A DNA stretch of 17,471 nt. Source: Brachionus koreanus. Lineage: Eukaryota > Rotifera > Eurotatoria > Ploima > Brachionidae. Below are positions 9,611 to 17,471 of the stretch, one piece after another (the first letter of the stretch is position 1; the number at the start of each line of letters is the position of its first letter). The notes under the pieces were generated by a model. That model searched no databases, was not told the origin of the DNA, and was given only the letters and a program-made list of their open reading frames with translations. Both the position numbers and the translations under genes were made by a program. The stretch covers positions 5,100,264-5,117,734 of the forward strand of contig PJRA01000263.1 of NCBI GenBank assembly GCA_016987375.1, read 5' to 3'.

Positions 9611-10223
9611 TCTCTAATAAATTTTTATTTCTGGCTATTTTGAATATATTTGTTTTATAAATCAGCTTTTTTTTTCTGTAAATTGTCCATTTTAATTTGG
9701 CTTTTTTGACAATTATTTTGACGTTAGCTAATTTAAACGTTTTCCATTTCTGATCCTGTTCTTACCACAAGTAAATGATTTGTCTAAAAAATCATTCATC
9801 TAGAGGATATTTTTAAGTATATATTCCTACAAATTTCAATGTGTAGTTGAATTTTGAAATCTGTCAAATCATGAGGAACATTCTGATCGAGAATTGCTGG
9901 TCTACTTGATCTATTCTTCCTCTGGAGACTCGTATCACCACTTTTAAATTTTTAAATTAATCAAACAAATTTAATTGAATTTTAATTTTTATTAAATAAA
10001 TAAATAAACGAAATTAAAAAAAATCACCAGAAAAATTTCTTTCCAAATTACTTGATTTTAATTTTAAATACGACAATAATTTATTACAAAATTCTAAATT
10101 TACATGAAAGACTAGTAATATAAAAAGTTCACCAACACATTAATATACAGCCAAATTATTAAGTCGAATATTATAAATAGTAATGAACATGGTTTTCACG
10201 CAAAAAAATCAATTTAGATTTAA
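9611..10223. other. Intergenic DNA, KLHL18 3' flank
   Basis: No gene is supported. The side next to 10223 should be the 3' UTR of the minus-strand KLHL18 gene. A TTTATT at 10080-10085 reads AATAAA on the minus strand about 140 nt past the stop and is a plausible polyadenylation signal. A patch at about 9838-9943 is less AT-rich than its surroundings but has no identifiable content. Confidence 0.5.
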
Positions 10224-13200
10224 TTAACTTGAATTACGATGGCCGTGGCTGAGCATGTTATTTGTATTTATTACACTGGCAAATTGATTATTCTCTTCCT
10301 CTTCTTCTTCCATCAAAGAATAATAGTTATTCAATATTGGCTTATTGTTGGGAAAAGAAATTTGATTAGACTGATTTAACTCTTTTCTTGAACCAACAGG
10401 AGTTTCATTTGGTAGAGATAAATTTACGTCAAAAGGAAGCACGCCCACACCAACTACGCCTTCATGAGCAACCATTGATGAAACAATAGACCACTTGTCA
10501 GCTTCCGGATCATACATTTCCACTGAGTTAAGATTTGAAATGCCATCGTAGCCTCCGATTGCATACAATCTACTATTACATGTTATCAAAGCCATTCGAC
10601 TTCGTTTAATATTCATGGATGCAACAAACTCCCATTTGTCTTCTATTGGGTCATATCTTTCTACTGAGTTTAGAAAGTTAAGCGAGTCATAGCCGCCGGC
10701 AGCATATAGCTTTCCATTTAGGCCTGCTAATCCAAGGCGGCACCGTTTAGTCTTCATAGGAGCTACAAATGACCAGCAATCATTTTGAGTGTCATAGCAT
10801 TCTACCTTTAAAGACAAAATTTTGACATTAAACAAAAAACTAAACAAATAGCTTTACTGAGTCATAAATTCGATATCCATCATGTCCTCCTGCAGCATAA
10901 ATCATAGAGTTAAAAGCAGTTATTCCAGTTGCACTCCTGTGCTTTCTCATATTGCACAGAATAGTCCATTTATCGTTTTTTGGATCGTACATTTCAACAG
11001 TGTTAGATGATGCGAATCCATCATAGCCTCCACACACATAAAGCTTATTGTTTAAAACAGCAGAACCCAAAGCACTTATAAATTTTGTAAATTAAATTTG
11101 TAACAAAATGAAAAATAAATTTTGTAAGTTCAGTTCTGAGAAATTTATAAAATTTTAAATGTAATTCTATTGAAAACTCTAAATATACAATTAAAATTAA
11201 TTACTCCTAAAAAATTTTAACTAAAACAAAAGGTTTTAAGTCTAAATATTGGCTCATTTTAAATAATAGTTTTTTTGACATGAAAATTAGATATTGCTTT
11301 AATTTTTATGACTTGTGCTCAATTAATTTAACTCAATAAAATAAACTCAGAATATTTAAAAGAAATATTCTAAAAAACATTATATAATATTAACTTTTAA
11401 AAGCAAAGGAGTAATTTTACTTAAAAAATTCCAAACAGACCTAAACAAAAATAGCTTTACAGTTCTTGATCAGCTTTTTGTTAAAAAAGTATAAGTTTTT
11501 ATTAAATTTCGTAGTTAAAACACACGATTTATGAATGTGGACAATTAAATTCTAAGCAATTGAAAATTTAAACTCTAGAAGCACCAAGCATATTTTTGTG
11601 TTTTTTTATTATTTCAAAATGTTTTTAAAAATTGAATTAATTTTACTTTGTGATAATTTTTTTTAAGAAAAATATGAAATCTAAATAACAAAAAAAATTT
11701 TTTTTGGTGAAAATTTTTGAATTTAATTTGCTTATAGTGTTTCAAATATCTATAAATCAAATCAATAAAAAAATCCTTTTGAAAAATGAAATAAACGTAA
11801 TTTTAATTTGATCAAAAAAAATTTACCAGTTTTTATCTTATTTTAATAGATCAAATTAATTAATTATTTGAAGAAAATTTTTTTCACAAAAATCTCAAAC
11901 TCTAATGCTGCTTTAAATTTAAAAATTTTATTTTAATTCCAACCAAAGGTTAGAAACATATCGTTGGAGCAAATGTTGTAAGTTAAAAATACTTAACATT
12001 GACAAGATAGTATTTATTGCCTGCGCCAAAGCTGTGTTTAGGCTATGAACAGAGCTGTTCAAAAGTCAAGTCTAAATTTTTTTATAATTAAAATTCTAGA
12101 TTTTTAAATTTAATAAATAAGTCGCTTATGTGTCCTTAATATTGTTGTAAATAAAAACCTTATGCAAATTTTTTTTGAGTTTGATTTTATAAATAATCAA
12201 TACATTATTGTGCAATGCAATGTAGAATTGATTTGATATTTTTTCAAAGTCAAGTGAGACTTGACTTTGAAAAGACTTAAAAATTATTTTTTTTTGACTT
12301 TTGAACAAGTCTGGTTATGAAGCAAGGTAAAAAGTATAAAAAACAAACAATTTCAATTTCTGATTTAATGCTCTTTCTGAATTAATTCAATGCAATTTTT
12401 TTTTCCTCATTCACTCCTTGTAGAGCATAGGATCACTCCTTTTGATTTCATGATTTTTTGTAACTTTTTTTTTTATAATTCTTGGACGGTCGGGTAGTTA
12501 GCCCGACGCGCTTGCAGCCGGAACTGAATGAGGATTCGAACTCTCGACCTTTTGATTGATGTCGGGTGTTCGAACCACTTCATCACAGGACCGACAATTC
12601 AATGCAATATCAAGTCATTATTCAAGTGTTGCAGTTAGAAAATCTTAAAAACTTATGCTTAAATTTTGAAAATTTTTTTCTAACTCAGGTTTAATTTTAT
12701 TATAAACTTTACTTTTGTTTCAATTATTTACCTTCGAGGTTTAGAAATTGATGCGACTCGTCTCCATTTTTTGCTCTCAGACTCAAATACCTCTACAGTT
12801 GAAAGTCTCTCAAGACCATTATAGCCTCCAATGGCATACAATTTTCCTAAATTTTATTAAATTTCCAAAAGATGACTAAAAATTTCTAATGTTTTGTTAC
12901 CTTGTAGAACTGCGACTGCCACACGACTCCTACTAGTGACCATAGAATCAGCCACTTTCCAATTGTCATTCAAACAATCGTAAACTTCAACTGTGCTTAA
13001 GCTGCCTCCAGTAGAGTTCATCCCACCGATCACATAAATCAATCCAAATGCATCGTTACAGCATCTTGGCTTTAGATTAAATATTTTAATGTTGTTTCGT
13101 TTGTCTGGCAATAGATGATAATAAATGGCTTCGTCAAGCAAGTCTCTTGATTTTAAATTATTTCTAATCAATATCTCTTTGCCAATTGTTTCGACCAGAT

Positions 13201-14047
13201 AAACAGGCGCAACTAGTGGTAGCCTAATCAATTTTAGCAAATCATACAAATACTCAATCCTAACATTTTCATCATGCTTCACCCAATCTAATAAAATCTC
13301 GTACACTTGCTCTTCACAATCTACATTTAGCTCATCTCTGCGCAGCAATTCAGCCAACTCGTCGTGACCAAGGTCCAAAAACTCTTGGGTCTGAGCTATT
13401 TTCAGAAAATTTTTGTTTATAAAGCGATTGACAGCCACCACAAGATCATGACACATTAGCTGATCGGCAAAATTTCTTAGACACAGCGCGTCCTGTACGG
13501 TCAATCTTTTTTTAACAAAATCACAGCAAGCGTTTTTGATGCTTTTCAAGTGAAAAAAGTTGGCACCAATCAGCAAAGATTGCACATTTTCATTACTTAT
13601 AGTGATCTTTCCATTATAGGAATAATTAATTATTTGCTCTAGAGCAATTGGATCTATATTATTGATGCTAATAACATCTTGTTTGGACTCGACTAGATCG
13701 TGCAAAAACATGGCATTGAAATATGGGATGCTGGCAGCGAGCACGATCCGATGTGCTGTGTATTTATGGTCCTGAGCGATTATTGTTATGTCGCAGAGTT
13801 TGCCCAGACGTCTTATTTCTTCCATGTTCTGAAAACCATTGTTTGACCAGTTCGGGTCGCAGAAATTCTCCACACTAGAAAGGATGCTAGTGGACAAGGA
13901 AGAAACTCGGCCATTTACCTGACTGGTATTCATTGACACATTGGATAGAGCTGAGTTCAAATTGGAAAAAAGTGACAGTGTATTGGCATAATTTGAACTT
14001 CCCAATAATGGAACATTCGGATTTATTGACTTGGATCTCAGTTCCAT
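10224..14047 (-). CDS. KLHL18: Kelch-like protein 18 (BTB-BACK-Kelch, CUL3 adaptor)
   Basis: Four exons: 14047-12901, 12846-12732, 11074-10858 and 10805-10224, with GT-AG introns of 54, 1657 and 52 nt in phases 1, 2 and 0. They give 686 residues. The ATG at 14047 (AAAATGG context) is the first plausible one. BTB spans about residues 76-185 (RIVLAASIPYFNAMF), BACK about 190-290 (ELNVDCEEQVYEILLDWV), and six Kelch repeats follow with YxxGG and Y(D)xxxxxW signatures, closing with VAHEGVVGVG. MEEIRRLGKLCD and AHEGxVGVG point to KLHL18 among its paralogues. KLHL proteins of this type recruit substrates to CUL3 ubiquitin ligase; mammalian KLHL18 acts on Aurora A at centrosomes. Compared with the roughly 574-residue vertebrate protein, it has a Ser/Asn-rich N-terminal extension of about 60-70 residues and a C-terminal tail of about 60 with a poly-Glu run. 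It is head-to-head with PDCD2. Confidence 0.9.
12045..12318. mobile_element. Foldback/MITE-like element in KLHL18 intron 2
   Basis: Imperfect terminal inverted repeats of about 25 bp (roughly 21 matches) bound this stretch. The perfect part is TGTTCAAAAGTCAA at 12056-12069, inverted at 12294-12307. Inside, near the right end, a second palindrome has 15-bp perfect arms (12241-12255 and 12259-12273) separated only by GAG, and it reuses the same CAAAGTCAAGT motif. TATGAA occurs at 12044-12049 and 12316-12321 and could be a target duplication, but this is uncertain. No coding capacity is present. The superfamily is not identified. Confidence 0.5.
12384..12396. repeat. SINE target site duplication, copy 1
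   Basis: AATTCAATGCAAT adjoins the poly(A) end of the SINE (read on the minus strand) and is repeated exactly at 12596-12608 next to its tRNA-like head. Confidence 0.85.
12397..12595 (-). mobile_element. tRNA-derived SINE
   Basis: A 199-bp retroposon in the long KLHL18 intron, in the same orientation as the gene. Read on the minus strand it has a tRNA-like head of about 74 nt (12592-12519). The head has a degenerate A box (TGATGAAGTGG), a good B box (GAGTTCGAATCC) and acceptor-like ends GGTCCTG and CAGTTCC that still partly pair. A body follows with a hairpin (6-bp arms at 12489-12494 and 12502-12507), then an A-rich stretch, a short unit containing GGAGTGA twice, and a terminal run of A. 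Perfect 13-bp direct repeats flank it. The head cannot fold well enough to be a working tRNA (the T-stem is mostly unpaired). Pol III promoter boxes, A tail and duplication are the hallmarks of LINE-mobilised SINEs. Confidence 0.85.
12519..12592 (-). other. tRNA-like head of the SINE with A and B boxes
   Basis: This is the 74-nt tRNA-related part of the SINE and should act as its internal RNA polymerase III promoter. The B box GTTCGAATCC is intact, while the A box differs at two core positions from TGGCNNAGTGG. Anticodon identity cannot be assigned, because the anticodon arm does not pair cleanly. Confidence 0.7.
12596..12608. repeat. SINE target site duplication, copy 2
   Basis: Exact copy of the 13-mer at 12384-12396, beside the first base of the tRNA-like head. 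The neighbouring bases on both sides differ, so the repeat is exactly 13 bp. Confidence 0.85.
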
Positions 14048-14277
14048 TTTGAATAAATCAGACGAAATATGAACAATTATCAAAATTTATTCTGACAAAT
14101 CGAATAGATTTTATAGATTTTTTTACTCTGTAGCTTCTGTTTAATTAATGAACCAAATTGTAATTTAAATTAACAAAATTAAATTACCAAAATTTCTAAA
14201 TAAAAATTATTTTTCACAAATATAATAATAAAATTCAAAAAAAAAAGAGAAAGAAAAAACTCGTGTCTTGAAAAAAA
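14048..14277. promoter_or_regulatory. Shared KLHL18/PDCD2 head-to-head promoter region
   Basis: Only 230 bp separate the two divergent start codons, so this AT-rich stretch must contain both 5' UTRs and probably a bidirectional promoter. No convincing TATA box or initiator could be singled out in the A/T background. The PDCD2 side ends in a purine-rich leader (about 14238-14277). Confidence 0.5.
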
Positions 14278-15955
14278 ATGTCTAAAATTCAGGTTAAAAA
14301 GGCGAATTCTGAAATAGAACAAGACTCCGATTCGGATGTAGACTTTGAGGATATGGCAGAAAGTAGAGTGGATGTTGGTTATATTGACACTAGTTTGGAA
14401 GAATTGGACGAGAAAGAGCTTGAATTGTATCGCATTCAGATGAAAAGTCCTTTTTTCCCAAACAAAGTTGGTGGCAAACCGGCATGGTTGGACTATTCGA
14501 ATGTTCCAATGGCCATTGGAGCTGGTCCAATGAACGACTCGAACAACAACAAGTCAGTGGAATTGCAGTGTCTTTCGTGCAAGTCTCAGTTGGCATTTCT
14601 ATTGCAAATTTATGCTCCGATTGGAGGCCAAAATGATCAATTTTGCGATCAGGCTGAAAGTCTGGAAGATGCTTTTCACAGAGTTTTGTATGTTTTCTTG
14701 TGTTCGAGCAAAGAGTGCAAATCTAGAACATTTAAAGTTTACAGATCTCAGCTGAATAGGCAAAATGATTTTTTTTCATATGACGCTCCTCCAGAAGACT
14801 ACGACCAAGACGATCTTGATCAAGAATTAAAAGACTCCGAGGAACATTTGAAAAAATTTTATCTAAATTTACACAAAAAAAATATGCTCAACCAATGTGC
14901 TGTTTGTGGTCTGGCATGCAGCAAAAAATGCTCGCGTTGTAACTTTGCGTTTTTTTGCTCGCAAAATCATCAAATAATAGACTGGACAAAGCTCAACCAC
15001 AAAACACTTTGCAGCAAGTATTCGACCTCTGATGAAGACAAACTAGTGGGCCAGTGGGTGCAGGACGAAAATTCTCAGCTAAAATATCTGGAGGAAACAA
15101 ATTTTGCTGTGTTTCCCGAACGTGAAATTTTGATCGAGCCTGAAGTGCTCGATATAGCCAAATTAAAAAGAGAAAAAGATAAATTTAAATTTGATGAGAG
15201 AAGTACAATATCAATTCATTGTCAATTGATTTAAAATTAAATTTACTTGAACTATTTAGAAATTGTGGAAGATATTGGTCAACATGAAGGAAATGATCAG
15301 GATTTTGACGCGCTTAAAGAAAACGACTTTGATAAAGACTTTGAAAAGTTTAGAAAAATCTCGGGACAAGAACCCACTCAGGTTTGTTAGTGATCTCTTA
15401 ATATTTATTCTTAATATTTTTTTCATATGAAAAATTTTGAATTATTTTAAATATTTTTATTTCCTTTAAAATGCTTAGAAAATTACTTTTTAAAATGAGA
15501 GTGCGTAAATTGAGAAAAGCTATGGTCTATTTACTAATGCGCAATTGATTAATTAAATTTATCTATTGTTTTGTTATGACTTAATTTTTACATTTGAAAA
15601 TTTATACACTGACTAATAAACATTCTTGAGCAAAGAAATTTTAATTTTTTTAAAATTAAAATATTTTTATTTTAAGATAATTAGATATGAACGCGGCGGA
15701 AAGCCGCTGTGGACTTCAAAGTACGAGAAACTAAAGGAATCAGACATACCCAAGTGCGAGTACTGTGGTGCAAGGCGAATTTTTGAATTTCAAGTAACGC
15801 CTCAATTGTTGTGCTATTTAAACTTAGATGAATCAAGACAAACGGACACGGTAGATTGGGCCGGCCTATACATCTATACTTGTGTAAAAAGTTGTCAAGC
15901 AGCAAAAAATTCTTACGCATCCGAGTTTATCTATAAACAAGATTTTGTGTCCTAA
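14278..15955 (+). CDS. PDCD2: PDCD2 family protein (MYND zinc finger)
   Basis: Three exons: 14278-15202, 15260-15381 and 15677-15955, with GT-AG introns of 57 and 295 nt in phases 1 and 0. They give 441 residues. The N-terminal domain has VGGKPAWLD (residues 64-72) and cysteine pairs C98/C101 and C142/C147. The MYND finger is at 207-245 (CAVCGLAC...CSRC...FFCSQNHQ...H...C). The C-terminal PDCD2 domain includes IIRYERGGKPLW, CEYCGARRIFEFQVTPQLL and ends YKQDFVS, as in the family. Members (Drosophila Zfrp8) act as chaperones for ribosomal protein uS5 (RpS2) and are needed for cell growth. It is longer than human PDCD2 (344) because of an acidic N-terminal extension and an acidic linker. Reading through intron 1 would end the protein ten codons later, so splicing is needed for the second domain. 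Confidence 0.92.
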
Positions 15956-15965
15956 ATTAAATTTA

Positions 15966-15971
15966 AATAAA
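15966..15971 (+). terminator. PDCD2 polyadenylation signal
   Basis: AATAAA lies 11 nt after the PDCD2 stop codon. The position implies a very short 3' UTR that ends in, or overlaps, the 3' UTR of the convergent NTPCR gene. Confidence 0.5.
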
Positions 15972-16020
15972 AAAATAATTAAACTTTTTAGTTTTTTTTT
16001 TTTTATTTTTTAGTTCAAAA

Positions 16021-16026
16021 TTTATT
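16021..16026 (-). terminator. NTPCR polyadenylation signal
   Basis: TTTATT on the plus strand reads AATAAA on the minus strand, 13 nt after the NTPCR stop codon. Cleavage 10-30 nt further on would fall within the PDCD2 3' flank. Confidence 0.5.
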
Positions 16027-16039
16027 ATGTAATTTAAAA

Positions 16040-17062
16040 TTATGTTCTAAAATGTTGTTCAATTAAATTATATATATCTTCAATTATTTTGTTTCTGTTC
16101 TGAAATGTAATCTAAAACATTAAAGAAAAAACTAACTGTTTTGCATCAAAATTTAATTAGTTATTTAAATACTCACAGTGAATGTTTTGCTTAACAAGTG
16201 GCTTTTTATTTTATCTGATAAGTGCATATTTCTGCTCGGTACTGTAGCTACTAAGAAAAAATTTTCAGTATTTATCTTTTGAAGCATGTTCAGAATCAAT
16301 CTTTCAAATTCTTTGCTAAAAGATTCCATTTTACCAATTTCGTCTAGAAAATAAACAGTTTTTGATCTTAAATTCTATGAAGCATTAAAATTTGGCCTTG
16401 TTTCTGACCTAAGTTACCTTGATTGTTGGAAGAGCAATTTTCTCAAAACTATTCAAATCGACTGAGTATTTGCCAACTTTGGGAAAGCTGGCATTATCAG
16501 CTGAACTTAATCTAGCTAATGGCGCTCTTTGATTGTCTTTAAAATCAACAACATCGAAGCCTATTCGCATATGCGAATCATCTCTCAGTTCTTCTGTGTA
16601 AAAGCCCTTAAGTTCTTGACTTGAATTATCAGACAGTTTTTCATAAAGCTTTCTCAGTAAAGTTGTTTTACCAACTCCTTTTTAAATATTCAATCAATAA
16701 TTTATATTAATTTTTACTTTATAAAGAACATTTTGGCAATTATGCAAATATAGCTAAAATAAAAGAAGATAATTTCGAAATAGCTTAAAAGAATTATTCG
16801 TTCTTTGCGAAATAATAAAAATCATTTAGTTTTTTTAGAGAAAAAAGAAGAATTTTTTAGAATAAAAATTAAAATTTTTAATAAAAATAGAATTGAAACG
16901 CTTATTCTTTGAAAAAAAGTTATGATTTTATTTTTTTTTTTCAAATTTTTCCTAAATTTATTTATGGAATTGAATGGAATTCAAATTTTTTGAAGAATTT
17001 TAAAGTCTAAATGTACCTGGTTCGCCAGTGATTAGAATTATTTTTGGAATATTTGAAGTCAT
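16040..17062 (-). CDS. NTPCR: Cancer-related nucleoside-triphosphatase (NTPCR)
   Basis: Four exons: 17062-17017, 16677-16418, 16374-16177 and 16111-16040, with GT-AG introns of 339, 43 and 65 nt in phases 1, 0 and 0. They give 191 residues, against 190 in human. It hydrolyses NTPs to NDPs (THEP1 family of P-loop NTPases). The Walker A motif GEPGVGKT (13-20) is split by intron 1 inside the codon for G16. GFYTEELRDD and RIGFDVVDF match the family, and the Walker B region is VYFLDEIGKME (110-117). The last exon was assigned because the third exon otherwise ends in a perfect GTGAGT donor followed by a stop. The small downstream exon (ITFQNRNKIIEDIYNLIEQ) matches the family's C-terminal VTxENRNxLxxDI segment and restores the expected length. 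Confidence 0.88.
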
Positions 17063-17351
17063 GTCATAAAATTCTGAATATTTAGAATAATTTGGATACA
17101 TGAATGAAAGATTGCATGAAAATTTATGCTCATGCAAATTTAATTTGAAATTTTTATTATAATAATTCTAGGGAATTTTATTTAATAATTTTTTTTCATA
17201 ATTATAAAAAGCTATCTCAATGTAATTTCAATTTATTTCAAGTACTAGTCGATATCTAATAATAGGGTTAGGAATAAATAATTTTAAGTGAATCATAAAG
17301 TTGCTTTAAAAATTAATTTTTTTTAGATAAAACGGTTTAAAAAAATTTAAG
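17063..17351. promoter_or_regulatory. Shared NTPCR/FIS1 head-to-head promoter region
   Basis: 289 bp lie between divergent start codons. TATAAAAA at 17203-17210 on the plus strand is a possible TATA box for FIS1. TTTTTTTTAG ending at 17325, 26 nt before the FIS1 ATG, looks like a 3' splice site, either of a 5' UTR intron or of a spliced-leader acceptor. Neither is proven by the sequence. Confidence 0.45.
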
Positions 17352-17471
17352 ATGACATCAGTTATGCTTGATGAATTCATTTCGGATGATGATTTGCTCA
17401 AAGCAAGAGAAAACTTTAATACAATCAAAAATCCCACAGAAACACAAAGATTCGAATTTGCGCTCAATTTA
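17352..17471 (+). CDS. FIS1: Mitochondrial fission protein FIS1, N-terminus (partial)
   Basis: Forty codons are open from ATG 17352 (A at -3) to the window edge. The peptide MLDEFISDDDLLKARENF followed by TQRFEFALNL matches the N-terminal arm and first TPR-like helices of FIS1, where family members read xLNELVSxEDLxxFExxF ... TQFEYAxxLxRS. FIS1 is a tail-anchored outer mitochondrial membrane protein that takes part in organelle division. The TPR bundle and the C-terminal membrane anchor lie outside the window. The family call rests on about 35 residues, so it is likely but not certain. Confidence 0.75.
   Translation, partial: MTSVMLDEFISDDDLLKARENFNTIKNPTETQRFEFALNL

Noticed and set aside
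12126..12308. 60-residue minus-strand reading frame in KLHL18 intron 2
   Set aside because: Low-complexity Lys/Ile/Asn sequence inside the foldback element, with no similarity and no exon signals in the KLHL18 frame.
12519..12592. A functional tRNA gene on the minus strand
   Set aside because: The A and B boxes are recognisable, but the T-stem and anticodon stem do not pair, the acceptor has mismatches, and the whole unit sits inside a retroposon with poly(A) tail and target duplication.
14048..14083. KLHL18 start 12 codons upstream at 14083
   Set aside because: The codon there is TTG, not ATG. The ATG at 14047 has a good context and is the natural eukaryotic start.

Overview
The window is nuclear DNA from a small-genome, very AT-rich invertebrate animal. 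It holds metazoan genes (a caudal/Cdx homeobox first exon, KLHL18, PDCD2, NTPCR, FIS1 and a secreted chitin-binding protein). GT-AG introns are mostly only 43-65 nt, intergenic DNA is rich in A/T runs, and there are Mutator-like (MULE) transposon remains. This combination fits a monogonont rotifer such as Brachionus, but that assignment is an inference; the sequence alone supports only 'AT-rich invertebrate with tiny introns'.

Left part (1-6500), developmental and extracellular genes in sparse DNA: the minus strand carries caudal exon 1 (8-812, running off the window at a splice donor). About 1.9 kb of AT-rich upstream DNA follows. Next is a two-exon minus-strand gene (2739-4459) for a secreted protein with one peritrophin-A chitin-binding domain, a Thr-rich mucin-like linker, acidic Tyr-rich stretches and a hydrophobic C-terminus. 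About 2 kb beyond it has no gene I can support.

Middle part (about 6550-9610), transposon zone: a decayed MULE transposase lies at about 6550-7692, split over three frames. Just 36 bp downstream of it starts a separate MULE at 7738-9601 with recognisable ends. It has inverted terminal repeats and a 9-bp target duplication. It carries a spliced gene with an N-terminal CCHH zinc cluster, the post-catalytic transposase region, a SWIM zinc finger and AT-hooks, but the catalytic DDE core is missing.

Right part (10224-17471), compact housekeeping cluster in alternating orientation: KLHL18 (-), PDCD2 (+), NTPCR (-), FIS1 (+; start only). KLHL18/PDCD2 and NTPCR/FIS1 are head-to-head with 230 and 289 bp between start codons. 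PDCD2/NTPCR are tail-to-tail with 84 bp between stops. The one long KLHL18 intron (1657 nt) holds a tRNA-derived SINE with a perfect 13-bp target duplication and a foldback/MITE-like element. I joined exons by hand from splice consensus, reading frame and family similarity; transcript data would settle them.
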